From NCBI GenBank assembly GCA_930367205.1, contig OV884009.1:85085189-85149188 (forward strand): DNA of 64,000 nt, written 5' to 3'. The notes beneath the pieces were generated by a model. The model was not told the origin of the DNA. It did not search any database and saw only the letters and a list, made by a program, of their open reading frames with translations. Position 1 is the stretch's first letter, and the number at the start of each line of letters is the position of its first letter. Made by a program: the position numbers and the translations under genes. The stretch is from Acanthosoma haemorrhoidale (lineage: Eukaryota > Arthropoda > Insecta > Hemiptera > Acanthosomatidae). This document shows, one piece after another, positions 10,112 through 20,129 of the stretch.

Positions 10112-13100
10112 TCATTCCTGATCTACAACCTCCCCCCCTGGTGGAAGCTTCTTAGGGGGTCGTATACTCTCAATTGTCACGACGTTGTGTTCCCTAATCA
10201 CGACCACTTTAAATGGGCCCTCATATCGCACCAGCTCTTTGCTCCTATTTGACCCTAGTTTTTTATAGACGATAGTCCCGATTTTAAGTTCCCCCATTCG
10301 ATCCCGGACTTTGAGGTTTTCCCGTTCCACTCGTCTCGCTTTGTCCCTCGTTATCCTTTCTCTGACTTTGTCGCATATTTTCCTCAAAGCGACAGTATTA
10401 CTCGCCATTTTCTCCGCCATTCCCTTGTCTGCTACCGTCTCTGCCCCATTTCTCCGTCTTTCGCGCAGCCCAAAGAGGATCTCGAACGGGGAGAACCCCG
10501 TCGCGGTGTGGATCGAATGATTGTAAGCGGCCACCGCCTTCGGCATTGCCTCATTCGCCGGCAGACCCTTTTCCGCGTGATATACCCGCAGGTGGTCACT
10601 CAGGGTGCTGTGCAATCTTTCTATCCCTCCTCTACTCTTAGGGTGCCCTGGGGTATTAAGATGCCAAGAGACATCGAGAGTCTTCATTTCTTTTCGGATG
10701 TTGGCATTGTCAAATTCTCTGCCCCCATCCGACGCGATCCGGTCTGGTACTCCGTAAAACTGGAACCAGGTATTTAATGCCAGCATTACCGCGTCTGATG
10801 ACCGATCTTGCACCGGGTGCGCCATGGCCACTTTGCTAAAGCTGTCGATTGTGGTAACCCACTTATACCCCCTCCAAGTGAAGGTATCCACTTGTAAGTC
10901 ACTCAACGGTGTCTCGGCGGTGGGCGATTCTTCTTGTCGCCCCCGTGGCGGATGTCTGTCATACTTCGTAGTGAGACAAACTGCACATGCCCCTATCATT
11001 TCTTGTATGCTCTTTTTCATTCCCCACCAAAAGTACCTCCGCCGCAACGCTTGCAACGTTTCCTGAACTCCACGGTGGTTCGTTTTTCCTTGGTGATAGG
11101 CCAGCGTCACTTCCAGCTGCTGTTCTCTGTCTTTGAGTGTCTCCACCATCGACGTGCACCGAATAAATATCCTATCCACTCCAAGCTGTTCCGTTCGCCA
11201 GAGTCTACGAATTTTCTCCCAAATAGTGGCATTCCCTACAAATACATGATGGGTCTTTCCGGGTTCCGAGGCATCTTTCAATGCACGGCAAATTTGGTCG
11301 TTCTTAACCCCTGGTGGCGACCAAATCGTCGCGATTTTACTTCTCCCATAACTGTCATATGCGATCTGCAGCCGCCCTGAGGTCTTGGATTTCCAAATGA
11401 TCTGCCGTCTTTTGTCGTTCACGATCCCTTCTGTTACTTCCATTTCAACAGGTCTTTCGGCGGCGGAACCTTCCTCTTCAAGGGTTTCCTCACCTTCGCT
11501 ATCTCCTCGCGTACCGAGGCTTCCATCCTCCCCGGGTGTCCATTCCCGGAGAAACTGTTGGATTTCCCCGGATGGTTCCCCTTCTTCCAATGCATTCACA
11601 GTAATGGCTCTGGACAGCCAGTCTGCCACTACGTTCTCTTTCCCGGGTTTATATATGATCTCCATATTGTACTGGGACAAAAACTCTTTCCACCTCGTGA
11701 CCCGCGCCGAGGACTCCTTTAACTTTCCTACCCATTGTAGGGGTCTGTGGTCGGTGTGAACACGGAATTTTCTGCCGAAGACATATGGGCGGAAATGGTC
11801 TATAGCCCAGACGATACCTAGGAGCTCTCTCTCTAGAGCACTATACCGCGCTTCCGTTTCTGTGAGCCGTCGACTAGCGTACGCCACCGGGCGCTCCCCA
11901 CCGTCTCTCTCCTGCGACAACACTGCCCCCAGTGCGTATTCGCTGGCATCAGTGGTGATTGTGAAGGGATGTTGGAAATCGGGAAATGCTAATATCGGTT
12001 CCTCTTGTAAGCTAGACATACATTTCCGGATGTTCTGCTCCATGATTGGGGTAATTACCACCCTCGCTCCCTTTCGCAGTAAATTATTAATAGGCACCAG
12101 GTATGCCGCCATGTCCGGCACAAATCTTCTGTAATAATTAAGCGTCCCCAGAAGTCGACGGATCCCCTTTACATCTGTGGGCACCACCATCCTTCTAATG
12201 GCCTCGACCTTCGTAGAGTCTGGCTTAACCCCCTCCTGTGAGATAGTGTGGCCCAAAAAATTGATTTTTTTCTTCCCCAAAAGAGACTTCTCCATGGACA
12301 ATTTTAATCCGAATTCGCGGACTCTTTGAAATACACTTCTTAGGTGCTCAACGTGCTCTGCCTCCGTTCTGCTGAAAACTAACAGATCGTCCATGTAGAC
12401 CTGGCATACCGCTTCGTCTATTCCCCTCAAAAATTCATCCATTAGGCGTTGAAAGGTAATCGGGGCGTTTTTCAGTCCAAATGGCATCCTGGTAAATTGA
12501 TAATGCCCCCTCTCAAATGTAAAGGCCGTTTTGTCTTGGTCGTTCGCACTCATCTTGATCTGGTGATAGCCTGCCTTTAGATCTAGGGTACTAAATATTG
12601 TCGCCCCGTTCAATCTGTCTAATATGTCCTCAAATCGGGGAATAGGATACTTCTCATCCGTCGTGTTCTCGTTTAACTTCCGATAATCGATAACTACCCT
12701 GTATTTCTCCGTCTCGTCCCCAGGTCTATTTTTCTTCCTCACTGCCCATAGAGGACTGTTATATGGCGAAGTGCTATCAATTATAATCCCTTGCCGTTTG
12801 AGACTCTCTAGCTCCTCTCTAATATGCCTACGTAGTGCCTGCGGATATCGTCTCTCTTTCACGTATGTGACGCGTTCTTTCTTTAACTGGATCTCGTGGA
12901 CCGTCTTCCCAGTCGCTCCTAGCGTGTCTCCCTCTACGTAAAAAATATCCTCAAACTCCCTCTGTAGGCCTTTCCTCCAGCCCTCTATTTTATTAACCGC
13001 CCCTATCCGCGCTCTTCCGTCCCATATAGTCCCTTGACATTTATATTCCACTTTGCCCAACTTAATGTTCCATTTTTCCCCGATATTCTCCACACGCGCA

Positions 13101-13462
13101 CCTACCTTCCCCAACATGTCGCACCCAACTATCACCTGGTACTCCCGCGGCATGTTTCCTACGATATGTATCTTTAGATCTCCCCCTTTCTTCGCCCACA
13201 TATTTAGCCCTATGACTAACTCTCCCACTACCTCGCAAGGGCCTCCCAGGGTGATTAAACTACAATTACATACCTGAATCTGGAGTGCCCTCTCTCCACC
13301 ATACAGCCTCTCCAGCGCTCCGCGGGACATGATGGTGTTGGTGCTTCCCGTGTCCACCAGACACATCTCTCCTCCTTTGACCCTAATTATTGGCAACGCA
13401 CACATCCTCTCCCGAATTGCATTACATCTCAGGATGCGGTCGCCTCTCTGCCGACACGCTCC
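10112..13462 (-). CDS. pol: protease, reverse transcriptase, RNase H, integrase
   Basis: The uninterrupted frame runs from just after the gag TGA; the first Met is at 13405, but readthrough may be the real route. Domains by residue from that Met: aspartic protease (LVDTGS near 16-21); RT with [52 protein letters not shown] and an intact YMDD box; RNase H (ITTDASEYALGAVLSQ, ERELLGIVWAIDHFRPYVFG, THTDHRP-like HTDHRPLQW); and an integrase HHCC finger (HQGKTNHRG ... CAVC). The integrase core keeps all three acids: the first Asp in LQVDTF, the second in ASDGG, and Glu in GGIERLH. The C-terminus has a GPF/Y-like patch (YEGPFKV) and no chromodomain. All catalytic residues I can check are present. 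Confidence 0.93.
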   Translation of the reverse strand, partial: GACRQRGDRILRCNAIRERMCALPIIRVKGGEMCLVDTGSTNTIMSRGALERLYGGERALQIQVCNCSLITLGGPCEVVGELVIGLNMWAKKGGDLKIHIVGNMPREYQVIVGCDMLGKVGARVENIGEKWNIKLGKVEYKCQGTIWDGRARIGAVNKIEGWRKGLQREFEDIFYVEGDTLGATGKTVHEIQLKKERVTYVKERRYPQALRRHIREELESLKRQGIIIDSTSPYNSPLWAVRKKNRPGDETEKYRVVIDYRKLNENTTDEKYPIPRFEDILDRLNGATIFSTLDLKAGYHQIKMSANDQDKTAFTFERGHYQFTRMPFGLKNAPITFQRLMDEFLRGIDEAVCQVYMDDLLVFSRTEAEHVEHLRSVFQRVREFGLKLSMEKSLLGKKKINFLGHTISQEGVKPDSTKVEAIRRMVVPTDVKGIRRLLGTLNYYRRFVPDMAAYLVPINNLLRKGARVVITPIMEQNIRKCMSSLQEEPILAFPDFQHPFTITTDASEYALGAVLSQERDGGERPVAYASRRLTETEARYSALERELLGIVWAIDHFRPYVFGRKFRVHTDHRPLQWVGKLKESSARVTRWKEFLSQYNMEIIYKPGKENVVADWLSRAITVNALEEGEPSGEIQQFLREWTPGEDGSLGTRGDSEGEETLEEEGSAAERPVEMEVTEGIVNDKRRQIIWKSKTSGRLQIAYDSYGRSKIATIWSPPGVKNDQICRALKDASEPGKTHHVFVGNATIWEKIRRLWRTEQLGVDRIFIRCTSMVETLKDREQQLEVTLAYHQGKTNHRGVQETLQALRRRYFWWGMKKSIQEMIGACAVCLTTKYDRHPPRGRQEESPTAETPLSDLQVDTFTWRGYKWVTTIDSFSKVAMAHPVQDRSSDAVMLALNTWFQFYGVPDRIASDGGREFDNANIRKEMKTLDVSWHLNTPGHPKSRGGIERLHSTLSDHLRVYHAEKGLPANEAMPKAVAAYNHSIHTATGFSPFEILFGLRERRRNGAETVADKGMAEKMASNTVALRKICDKVRERITRDKARRVERENLKVRDRMGELKIGTIVYKKLGSNRSKELVRYEGPFKVVVIREHNVVTIESIRPPKKLPPGGEVVDQE

Positions 13463-13465
13463 TCA
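13463..13465 (-). other. In-frame TGA between gag and pol
   Basis: Gag and pol share one frame (1341 nt between the two listed ATGs, divisible by three). Only this TGA separates them; the next codons are GGA GCG, and the frame stays open through protease. It may be a programmed readthrough stop, as in gammaretroviruses, or a single mutation in a fused gag-pol. The sequence alone does not decide. Confidence 0.7.
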
Positions 13466-14653
13466 GGCTTCATCACGTTGCTCCCATCTACGTGACTCGA
13501 CCTTCTGCCCTGTCTGTCTCCTGTTTCTGCTGCGCCTCGCTTCTTCTCCTTCAGTTCCCGAAGTCCCTGATGACTCATCTTCTGATGATCCACTCTCCCC
13601 ATGTGTCATGCTCCGTCTCTCTCTTACTTCTTGAGTGTTTACCTCCATTGGTTCTGGTCGTTGGTATTCTCTCCTCCGGAAGATATACGGGCAATGCCTC
13701 GCGATGTGTCCTTCCTCGCCACACTCAAAACATTTTGTTCGAGGACACTGTGCCACTAAATGTCCTGCCTTCCTACATCCGTGGCATTTTCTTTCTTCCC
13801 TGGGCGGGGCATACCTCGGTCTCGTTCCTCTAAATCTTCTTTCTCCTGTCGTTCCCTTGTCTCTGCCAATAACGGACGTTTCTGGTCTCCTCCAGGTTGG
13901 TTTCAGGGTCCGGGTTCTTTTGTATGCAACTCGGCTCCACTCATTGTCGACGTCTTGCACCCTCACTTCTTCCTCCTTGGCACTAGTGTCGATCATTGAT
14001 TGTGCACACTCCGAGAACGAGCGCTCATCAGAGAATCCTTCCTTTCTTCCTGTCTCCTTGGCCAGTTGCACTTTTAGAATTGTGGATAAGAATCCCATTC
14101 TACCCTCCACCTCTTCTACGCTAATCGACTCTCTCATCTTCTCCGTTATCTTATTGAAACGGACTACTAACCCCGCAGCATATTGCCCGTTACTTTGTCT
14201 TGGGGACTTTGTCTCCCTAAACATTTGGAATATGTCCTCCTCGGGAGTCCATCGTCCTCCTCCGTACGCCTTCTTCAATCTCATCTTAATTAATTCCCAC
14301 GGGGTTTCTTCATCTGCCTGAATTTGATTCAGTATACTTCTCTTGACCCGACATATCAGGGCCGCCTTCAACGATTCCGCGTCTCTGGGATCTATTAAAT
14401 TTTCTTCTGCTTTAGCTCCAATTAAAGCTGTGAGACGGTCTCCTCCTTTTAGGAAATGGTTCAGCTCACCCAGTTCCCCAGTGAATCTCTCCAGCTCCGC
14501 AACAGCCTTCCTCAGATCCTGGGTATTCATCGCTTTTACCCTCATCAGCGCGAGCGCCGTGGCATGAACTTCTGGCATAGTTCCCACTCTTCTAATATCT
14601 GCTCCCTCTACGAGATTCAAGACGGGCTGTCTCAAAATTCCTCCTTCAGTCAT
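13466..14653 (-). CDS. gag with two CCHC zinc knuckles
   Basis: I prefer the ATG at 14653, which begins MTEGGILRQ. The open frame runs back to 14746, but its first 31 codons overlap the primer site and leader. About 396 residues: a capsid-like helical region (LNHFLKGGDRL, GGGRWTPEEDIFQMFRE), a conserved FLSTILKVQLAKETGRKE block, then two CCHC knuckles (CHGCRKAGHLVAQC and CFECGEEGHIARHC) for RNA packaging, and a charged tail. The product would be the structural polyprotein of the intracellular particle. The stop is the TGA at 13463-13465. Confidence 0.9.
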
Positions 14654-14730
14654 CTTCTCTCTTTCGCGTATAGAAGAAAAAAAAACAAAAAAAATTACGC
14701 TCGCACTCGATAACTCTCTTTCTCCACGGT

Positions 14731-14748
14731 TCACGGGTTTCGGCACCA
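14731..14748 (-). other. Primer-binding site, tRNA-Phe type
   Basis: On the minus strand this reads TGGTGCCGAAACCCGTGA, complementary to the tRNA-Phe 3' end with one mismatch. It directly follows the 5' LTR. Confidence 0.8.
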
Positions 14749-14916
14749 GTTAATGTTTATTGAATTACAAGCTAAGAAAGGTTGGTAATAAGAACACGTA
14801 GAACGTTATAACAAGACTGCTTTATTTAGACCAAGATACCTCTATCTATAGGTATTACCTGTAAACATATACAGATAACATATGTTTGGGGATTAAGGCT
14901 GGGCACTAGCGGCGCT
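14748..14916 (-). repeat. 5' LTR
   Basis: It is 169 bp with AG...CT termini on the minus strand, flanked outside by TATA at 14917-14920. Compared base by base with 9625-9793, it differs only at the terminal base. Confidence 0.9.
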
Positions 14917-15135
14917 TATACATATATTAATACTACTGTGACTGGGGACCGGTTCTTTAACCTGCTGCTCAGGTAGTATAAGGAATCCTGCTGATCCCGC
15001 TAATACCATCACATCTAACTGAGTACGGAGTGTAATGGGAGCTTATGTTTTCGGAATAGGTGGTGTGTCGGCGAATGCGTAACTGTGTACTACCTGTTCA
15101 CCCAACTATTGCGCTCCGAGATTATTTCACTTAAG

Positions 15136-15304
15136 CTACAGCTGTAAAGCACAATGTCGTCAGCGAAAGCGATCACAGCAACGTTCTCGTAGTTTGCCCC
15201 AACAATGTCAGACCTGTAAATGAGGGACAGTGACAAAACCGTTCCTTGTGGAACTCCACAGTTTAGAGGAAAGGGTTAGAGAGACATTCCCTCACCGTTC
15301 TGTT
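15136..15304 (-). mobile_element. LINE reverse transcriptase fragment (family B-like)
   Basis: Read on the minus strand it gives the RT blocks CGVPQGTVLS and VAVIAFADDIVLYS, including an intact FADD box. The closest match in the window is the fragment at 28.94-29.53 kb. Only about 170 bp is recognisable. The element would be a Jockey-like non-LTR retrotransposon. Confidence 0.7.
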
Positions 15305-15479
15305 CACAAACATGATATATTGAGGATCGATTATTGCAAACGGCCGATCATATGTGTAACAAGTATGGTGTAAATCGCTCCAGGCATTCCTTTGTTGAGA
15401 TGAAACGTACTCGCATCTCTCTCACTCTCTCTAAATTTATTACACACATATATTTATATATAATATGTGGAGAGGGAGG

Positions 15480-15648
<169 letters not shown>

Positions 15649-17989
15649 TTACTCTAAATTTCAAATATTTAATTATTTATCTTATCTAATGTAATAAGAA
15701 AATGAATAATGCATTCAATCTCTTATATTCATTGCATATAAACGAATGAATGTAATGAAATTGCAAAAAAATATCTTTCTCTGATTTCTTTAGCTGGTTC
15801 TTTCCATGCTCAGAAAACTTTTTCTGACTGGCTAGAGAGACATTTTCAAATGATACTTTAATGCAGTCTTATTAAATTTCCCTAGAGTTCTATTCAAGAT
15901 TGGAGGATGAATGAGACAACTAAAGAGATTGGAACGGCTGCTGCTGGGTATGTGATGAAGAACTCAAGAGTTCCTATGGTTCAAATATCTCTTTTCCTTG
16001 ACTAATCAGTATTTTTACTACGATCTTAGACAGCTGCCAGTAATTATTATTCAACTTAGAAATGTTTTTATTTTTCAGTTATACCATCTTACGGTTTCGC
16101 GTAACGGTGCACTTTAGTCAAATATTTTCGACGAGGGGTTGGTTATTTTGACAGGAGCGTGAATGAAGGGCCTTTGTTCTGAGGTAGGAGGAGGCAATTC
16201 AGGTCACTTAGGGCTGTCTTCTACTCAACGAGCGGGTCTTCAGACAGACATATGAATTCGCTCATATCTCATAGGCCTAATACTTATATTGCTGTTAGCA
16301 AATAAGCTGAAAACTCAATATACGTCTTGCATCTAGTTGCACAAAAATGAGATTGATTCAGGAACCTAACGGTACGGTTTGAGACTGCAATCGTTCGTAA
16401 CTTATTCAATATTTTCATTGTACTATATTCACGGCAGGATGGTGGGAACTAGTCCAAATATTCATGAATAGTTTGGTATTCTCTGGTAAGTAGACATTAG
16501 TCGGTTGCGTTATATTATTAGTTTCTATCACCACAGGTGACAAGGTATATATTAATAGTTAATTTTATTACTGTACCAATCAAGAATAATTTTTTTTAAA
16601 ACGATTAAATTCTAAAATTTTCCTACCTATAATACAAAAGAAAACATAATATACAAGATGGAAGAATATAATCGAGAGTAAAAATTTTATTGTTTGAACC
16701 ATATCGTTCTCAGAAAACATTCTTTTCAGCAAATGAAAACATTCAAAAAAACTAAAATATTGTCCAAAAACCTATCGAAATAGGTTTGAATAAAATTAAA
16801 TATCCTTTGAATTTATTTTAGTGTTACTGTTTTAAATCGGTACGAAACCGTGGGTACTTAAAAATTAGAACATAAAATCTTTTAGAACTTGAGAAGCTAA
16901 AAAGTCAATAGAAAAGAGTTACTAGGCAAACTTTTTTTCACGCAATCCCCATTTTGCGTCTTATTCAAAACATGTGCAGCATAGCCTGGAGTGTTGTTGA
17001 AAATAACTTAAAAATTTTACAACGATTATTGGATTAATTTTTAAGCCACTATTGTAGACTTGCAAACGAATAAGAATAAACTCAGGAATTTTCTACGGTA
17101 AAAAAAAAAAATATTTTGTAAATAATATACATATGCAATGTATAATAATTTAGAATAAGAAGATATTTCCATATACTGATCAATTTAAAAGAAGGGTTTA
17201 AATTATAAGCTGTTTTCTAGTACTTATCATTACCACTATATTTTCCAGGTTGATTTCTAAAATTTCAACTAATTATTCTTTGTTCCTCTCCTACACGGTT
17301 ATTTAGTTCACAGGATAAATTTTTTTTTTAAAGGATTTTGTACACATTTATTACTTACTGAATATTTACATTCTTTAAATTATCAATTCTTTTTTCATTT
17401 AACTTAACTTGAGAATTTAACTTAACTTAATTCCTTCATTCATTTAACTGCGCATTGCTAAAGTTCTCTTTATTCAATCCACGATTCAGCATCAGAGGTG
17501 AATTTATAATCAAATCAAAAATGTGGTTATTGTCCCTACTTCAACTAACTATACATTTTTTATATGGATTATAAATCCACATTTACATTTCATGGGGTTC
17601 ATGAATAACTAGTAGCATTTTGCTATTTATATGGGGCTGCTGTTCACCAAAATGTTTTCAGTTAGTAATAATTATTTTCAGTTAATATTCGGATACTTTA
17701 TCGTGATCTGCAGTGTGATAAGTTTCTAAAACCTTCAGAGAATATTTGCCAGCAAAACAACATTCAGAGAAAACTTATAATTGGCCATTAGCGGAAAGTT
17801 TAAACGTTTCTTTTCAGAGCGACGGATACAGGCGTAATTGGTAAAGAGGGAATACCGGATGTTACATTGACCCGATCGCTATCATTATTAATCGGAGGAG
17901 AGAAAATGTCAAGTGACCATAAACGTAAATGGTAGCTATATCCATACACTGTGCCACGGAAAGGCATTGCGTAGGGAACTTTTACAGCC

Positions 17990-18444
17990 CGATTGATAAC
18001 ATTGATACCTTTTGCTGCGGCCACCTCTTAATTACGAATAATAAGAAGTTCCCCTCTTCTCGCCCCAGAAAATTTGTATGTTTCCATATTTGTACAAATA
18101 AAGCTTATGACGTCAGGCGGTGAGGGGAGAGAAGCTAGTGGGGGAAACAGCCGCAGGTGGGGAGCCATTCCCACTATGGCTGGCCGCCTATATAAACAGC
18201 GAGACTGGCCCGATTTGAGATAACAAGCAGGACCGGGACTTGGAACACTACTCTCTCTCTTCACTGGCGCTTGCTGCTCTACTTAAACCATGGCCTTCTC
18301 ATTTAACAACCTCTGCATCTCTCTCTCCTAACCTCGCTATGTTTGAGTCCGGCGTTGTCAGACCCCACACCTTCCTCGTGGGAATCTCTACCTTTGTCTC
18401 GCTAAAACTAGCACCTCCTTGGGAGAGACCTCTCCCTCACCGAT
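17990..18444 (+). repeat. LTR-like repeat, left part (split by the errantivirus)
   Basis: With its continuation at 25299-25510 it matches the repeat at 47.39-48.18 kb. Shared landmarks are ACGAATAA...AGAAGTT, TACTGGCGCTTG-like CACTGGCGCTTGCTGCTCT, CACACCTT and CTAAAACTAGCA. A promoter-like CCTATATAAACAGCGAG is near 18188. The errantivirus interrupts it after CACCGAT. The left boundary is uncertain. TATA box, later polyadenylation-like end and repeated copies suggest an LTR. Confidence 0.55.
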
Positions 18445-18696
18445 AGTTATGGAAGCAGCTGACACACGCACACCGGCAGACAACGCCCAGCTGACACCTG
18501 CACCATCGCCTAAGTCAGCACTCCTTAATCTAATCTGTCATTATATAATCCTTCCTTTCCTCTCACCAGCTCTCATTCATCTCGTTACTGTACCCCTGAC
18601 GTATTACTTAATCACTTTGTCATATAAGTTGTATTCTTTTGTCTAGTTAATAAACTACTTTTTAAAAAGGCCCCTTTGGTCTTCAATTATTTAACT
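18445..18696 (+). repeat. 5' LTR of errantivirus
   Basis: It starts AGTTATGGAAGC and ends TTATTTAACT against the primer site. AATAAA occurs in GTTAATAAACTAC near the end. It matches 25047-25298 throughout by eye. Confidence 0.92.
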
Positions 18697-18713
18697 GGCG
18701 CCCGAACAGGGAC
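18696..18713 (+). other. Primer-binding site, tRNA-Lys type
   Basis: TGGCGCCCGAACAGGGAC is exactly the complement of the 3' end of tRNA-Lys(UUU), the same 18-base site known from lentiviruses. Confidence 0.9.
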
Positions 18714-19052
18714 CTTGGCAGTGTTAATATAACTTCAGAAGAATCTCCCCATTCAGCGATCCCGCGTTTGGCTTGGCTAGACCTGAGAACTTTTCGATTC
18801 TTTCCATGAGAAGGCCGATGCTATATTGAACAGGACTTCAGGACTGATCGAGCACTGGTATATTTTAATATACATTCACCGAGGCTCCAAGAACCACAAA
18901 ATCTGTTATCTAGCGACCAGAGGAAGCCGATAGAAGGCAACATTAACTAGAAGAAGACATCACTTGTATTGGTAAATATATTTTTTGTACACATTTACAT
19001 GCCCATTACTGACAGACTTAATATAAACCGTAACTTAGAAGAAACCGTAAAC

Positions 19053-20129
19053 ATGGCTTCTAACGATTACAAAATTTCTACTACAGACCTTAAACTGATC
19101 CCAGAATTTGACGGAAATCCCAGCCATCTAGTAAGATTTATTAATAAAATAAATTTTGTAGCGAATAACGTCTGCACAACTGACAATCCACATCACGAAT
19201 ATAACGCGAAACAATTGATAGGACATGCAACAAACAAATTAGTAGGACATGCCGAATATTGCGGAAGACGGAACTATAACTCTTTACTAGAACTGATCCA
19301 AGAACTCAAACTTAACTTTCGTGACGACAAAACAATACCCCAATCCATAGCAGAAATATATCAAACTAAACCCTTAAGAAACGAACATCCCAATAGCTAT
19401 GTAGAAAGACTGATATTATTACGAGACGACCTTGAAGGTAGATTATATACGGACGACACAAAAACAGACTTACAAAAACACACAGAAATAAACGTATTTG
19501 ATGAACAAATAGTTGACCATTGCCAAAGACAACTTGAAACTTCAGTTGACAATTTCCTCCAACACCTACGAATTAAAAATTTGAGGGATTTGAAAAAGGC
19601 ATTAAAAACCACAGCAGTACGAGTAGTCGAAAGAGCATACGGTAACAAACTAACACACAACGAATCCACACAAAGACGCAGTCAAAACCAACCACCCTCC
19701 ACTAGCAATTATAAAGGGAGGAATTACGACCCACATTATCACGAGAAAAAACGTGAATTTTATGACAATAATAGACAACAATTTAATGACAATAATAGAC
19801 AACAATCCCAACAACCAAGACAGTACAATCAAGAACAACCACGTTTTAACAATAACTACCCCCGAGACGAAAACGAAAGACACAATCAATCATGGAAACC
19901 CTATGAACAAAGACAATACTTTAACAAACCAAACCCCAGACCGGAACAAAGAGAAAATCAAACCGTATCAATGCGCACAGCCAGCAATCGCGTACACTAC
20001 ACGGAAAATGACAAAGACCAACAAATAAATGAATTACAAGACAGAATACAACAATTAGAATCTCGTTATGAGGATTTTTTAGACGTAGGTCCCAACAACA
20101 ACGAACCTCCAGACCCGAATACCAATTGA
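19053..20129 (+). CDS. errantivirus gag
   Basis: The ATG at 19053 sits in a good context (AAACATGGC) and begins MASNDYK. The frame is open from 18969, but the upstream Met residues look like leader. About 358 residues: a folded N-terminal capsid-like part (LIPEFDGNPSHLVRFINKIN ... ERLILLRDDLEGRLYTDD), then a Gln/Asn/Arg-rich tail with a short repeat DNNRQQ, and a C-terminal coiled-coil-like end (INELQDRIQQLESRYEDFLD). No CCHC zinc knuckle is present, so the basic Q/N-rich tail probably binds RNA. The -1 slippery site lies 17 codons before the stop. The decayed element at 61.5 kb encodes a clear relative. Confidence 0.9.
   Translation: MASNDYKISTTDLKLIPEFDGNPSHLVRFINKINFVANNVCTTDNPHHEYNAKQLIGHATNKLVGHAEYCGRRNYNSLLELIQELKLNFRDDKTIPQSIAEIYQTKPLRNEHPNSYVERLILLRDDLEGRLYTDDTKTDLQKHTEINVFDEQIVDHCQRQLETSVDNFLQHLRIKNLRDLKKALKTTAVRVVERAYGNKLTHNESTQRRSQNQPPSTSNYKGRNYDPHYHEKKREFYDNNRQQFNDNNRQQSQQPRQYNQEQPRFNNNYPRDENERHNQSWKPYEQRQYFNKPNPRPEQRENQTVSMRTASNRVHYTENDKDQQINELQDRIQQLESRYEDFLDVGPNNNEPPDPNTN
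20075..20081 (+). promoter_or_regulatory. -1 ribosomal frameshift heptamer T TTT TTA
   Basis: In the gag frame the codons read GAT TTT TTA, so the heptamer is in exactly the phase needed for -1 slippage. From 20081 the -1 frame is open straight into protease. The gag stop is at 20127-20129. The related element has the identical heptamer in the same phase at 62498-62504. Confidence 0.85.

Larger units (their letters stand above)
9625..14916 (-). mobile_element. Near-complete Gypsy-type LTR retrotransposon without env
   Basis: Two 169-bp LTRs, identical by eye apart from the last base, flank primer site, gag, pol, and a 3' noncoding stretch with a G-rich tract. The 4-bp duplication TATA is present on both sides. 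The only break in about 4.5 kb of coding sequence is a TGA between gag and pol, in the same frame. Near-identical LTRs argue for a recent insertion. No env frame exists. It has the same orientation as the host gene whose intron it occupies. Confidence 0.93.

Noticed and set aside
10311..14713. Many plus-strand frames of 70-228 residues
   Set aside because: All are shadows of the minus-strand gag and pol frames, which have complete domain order.
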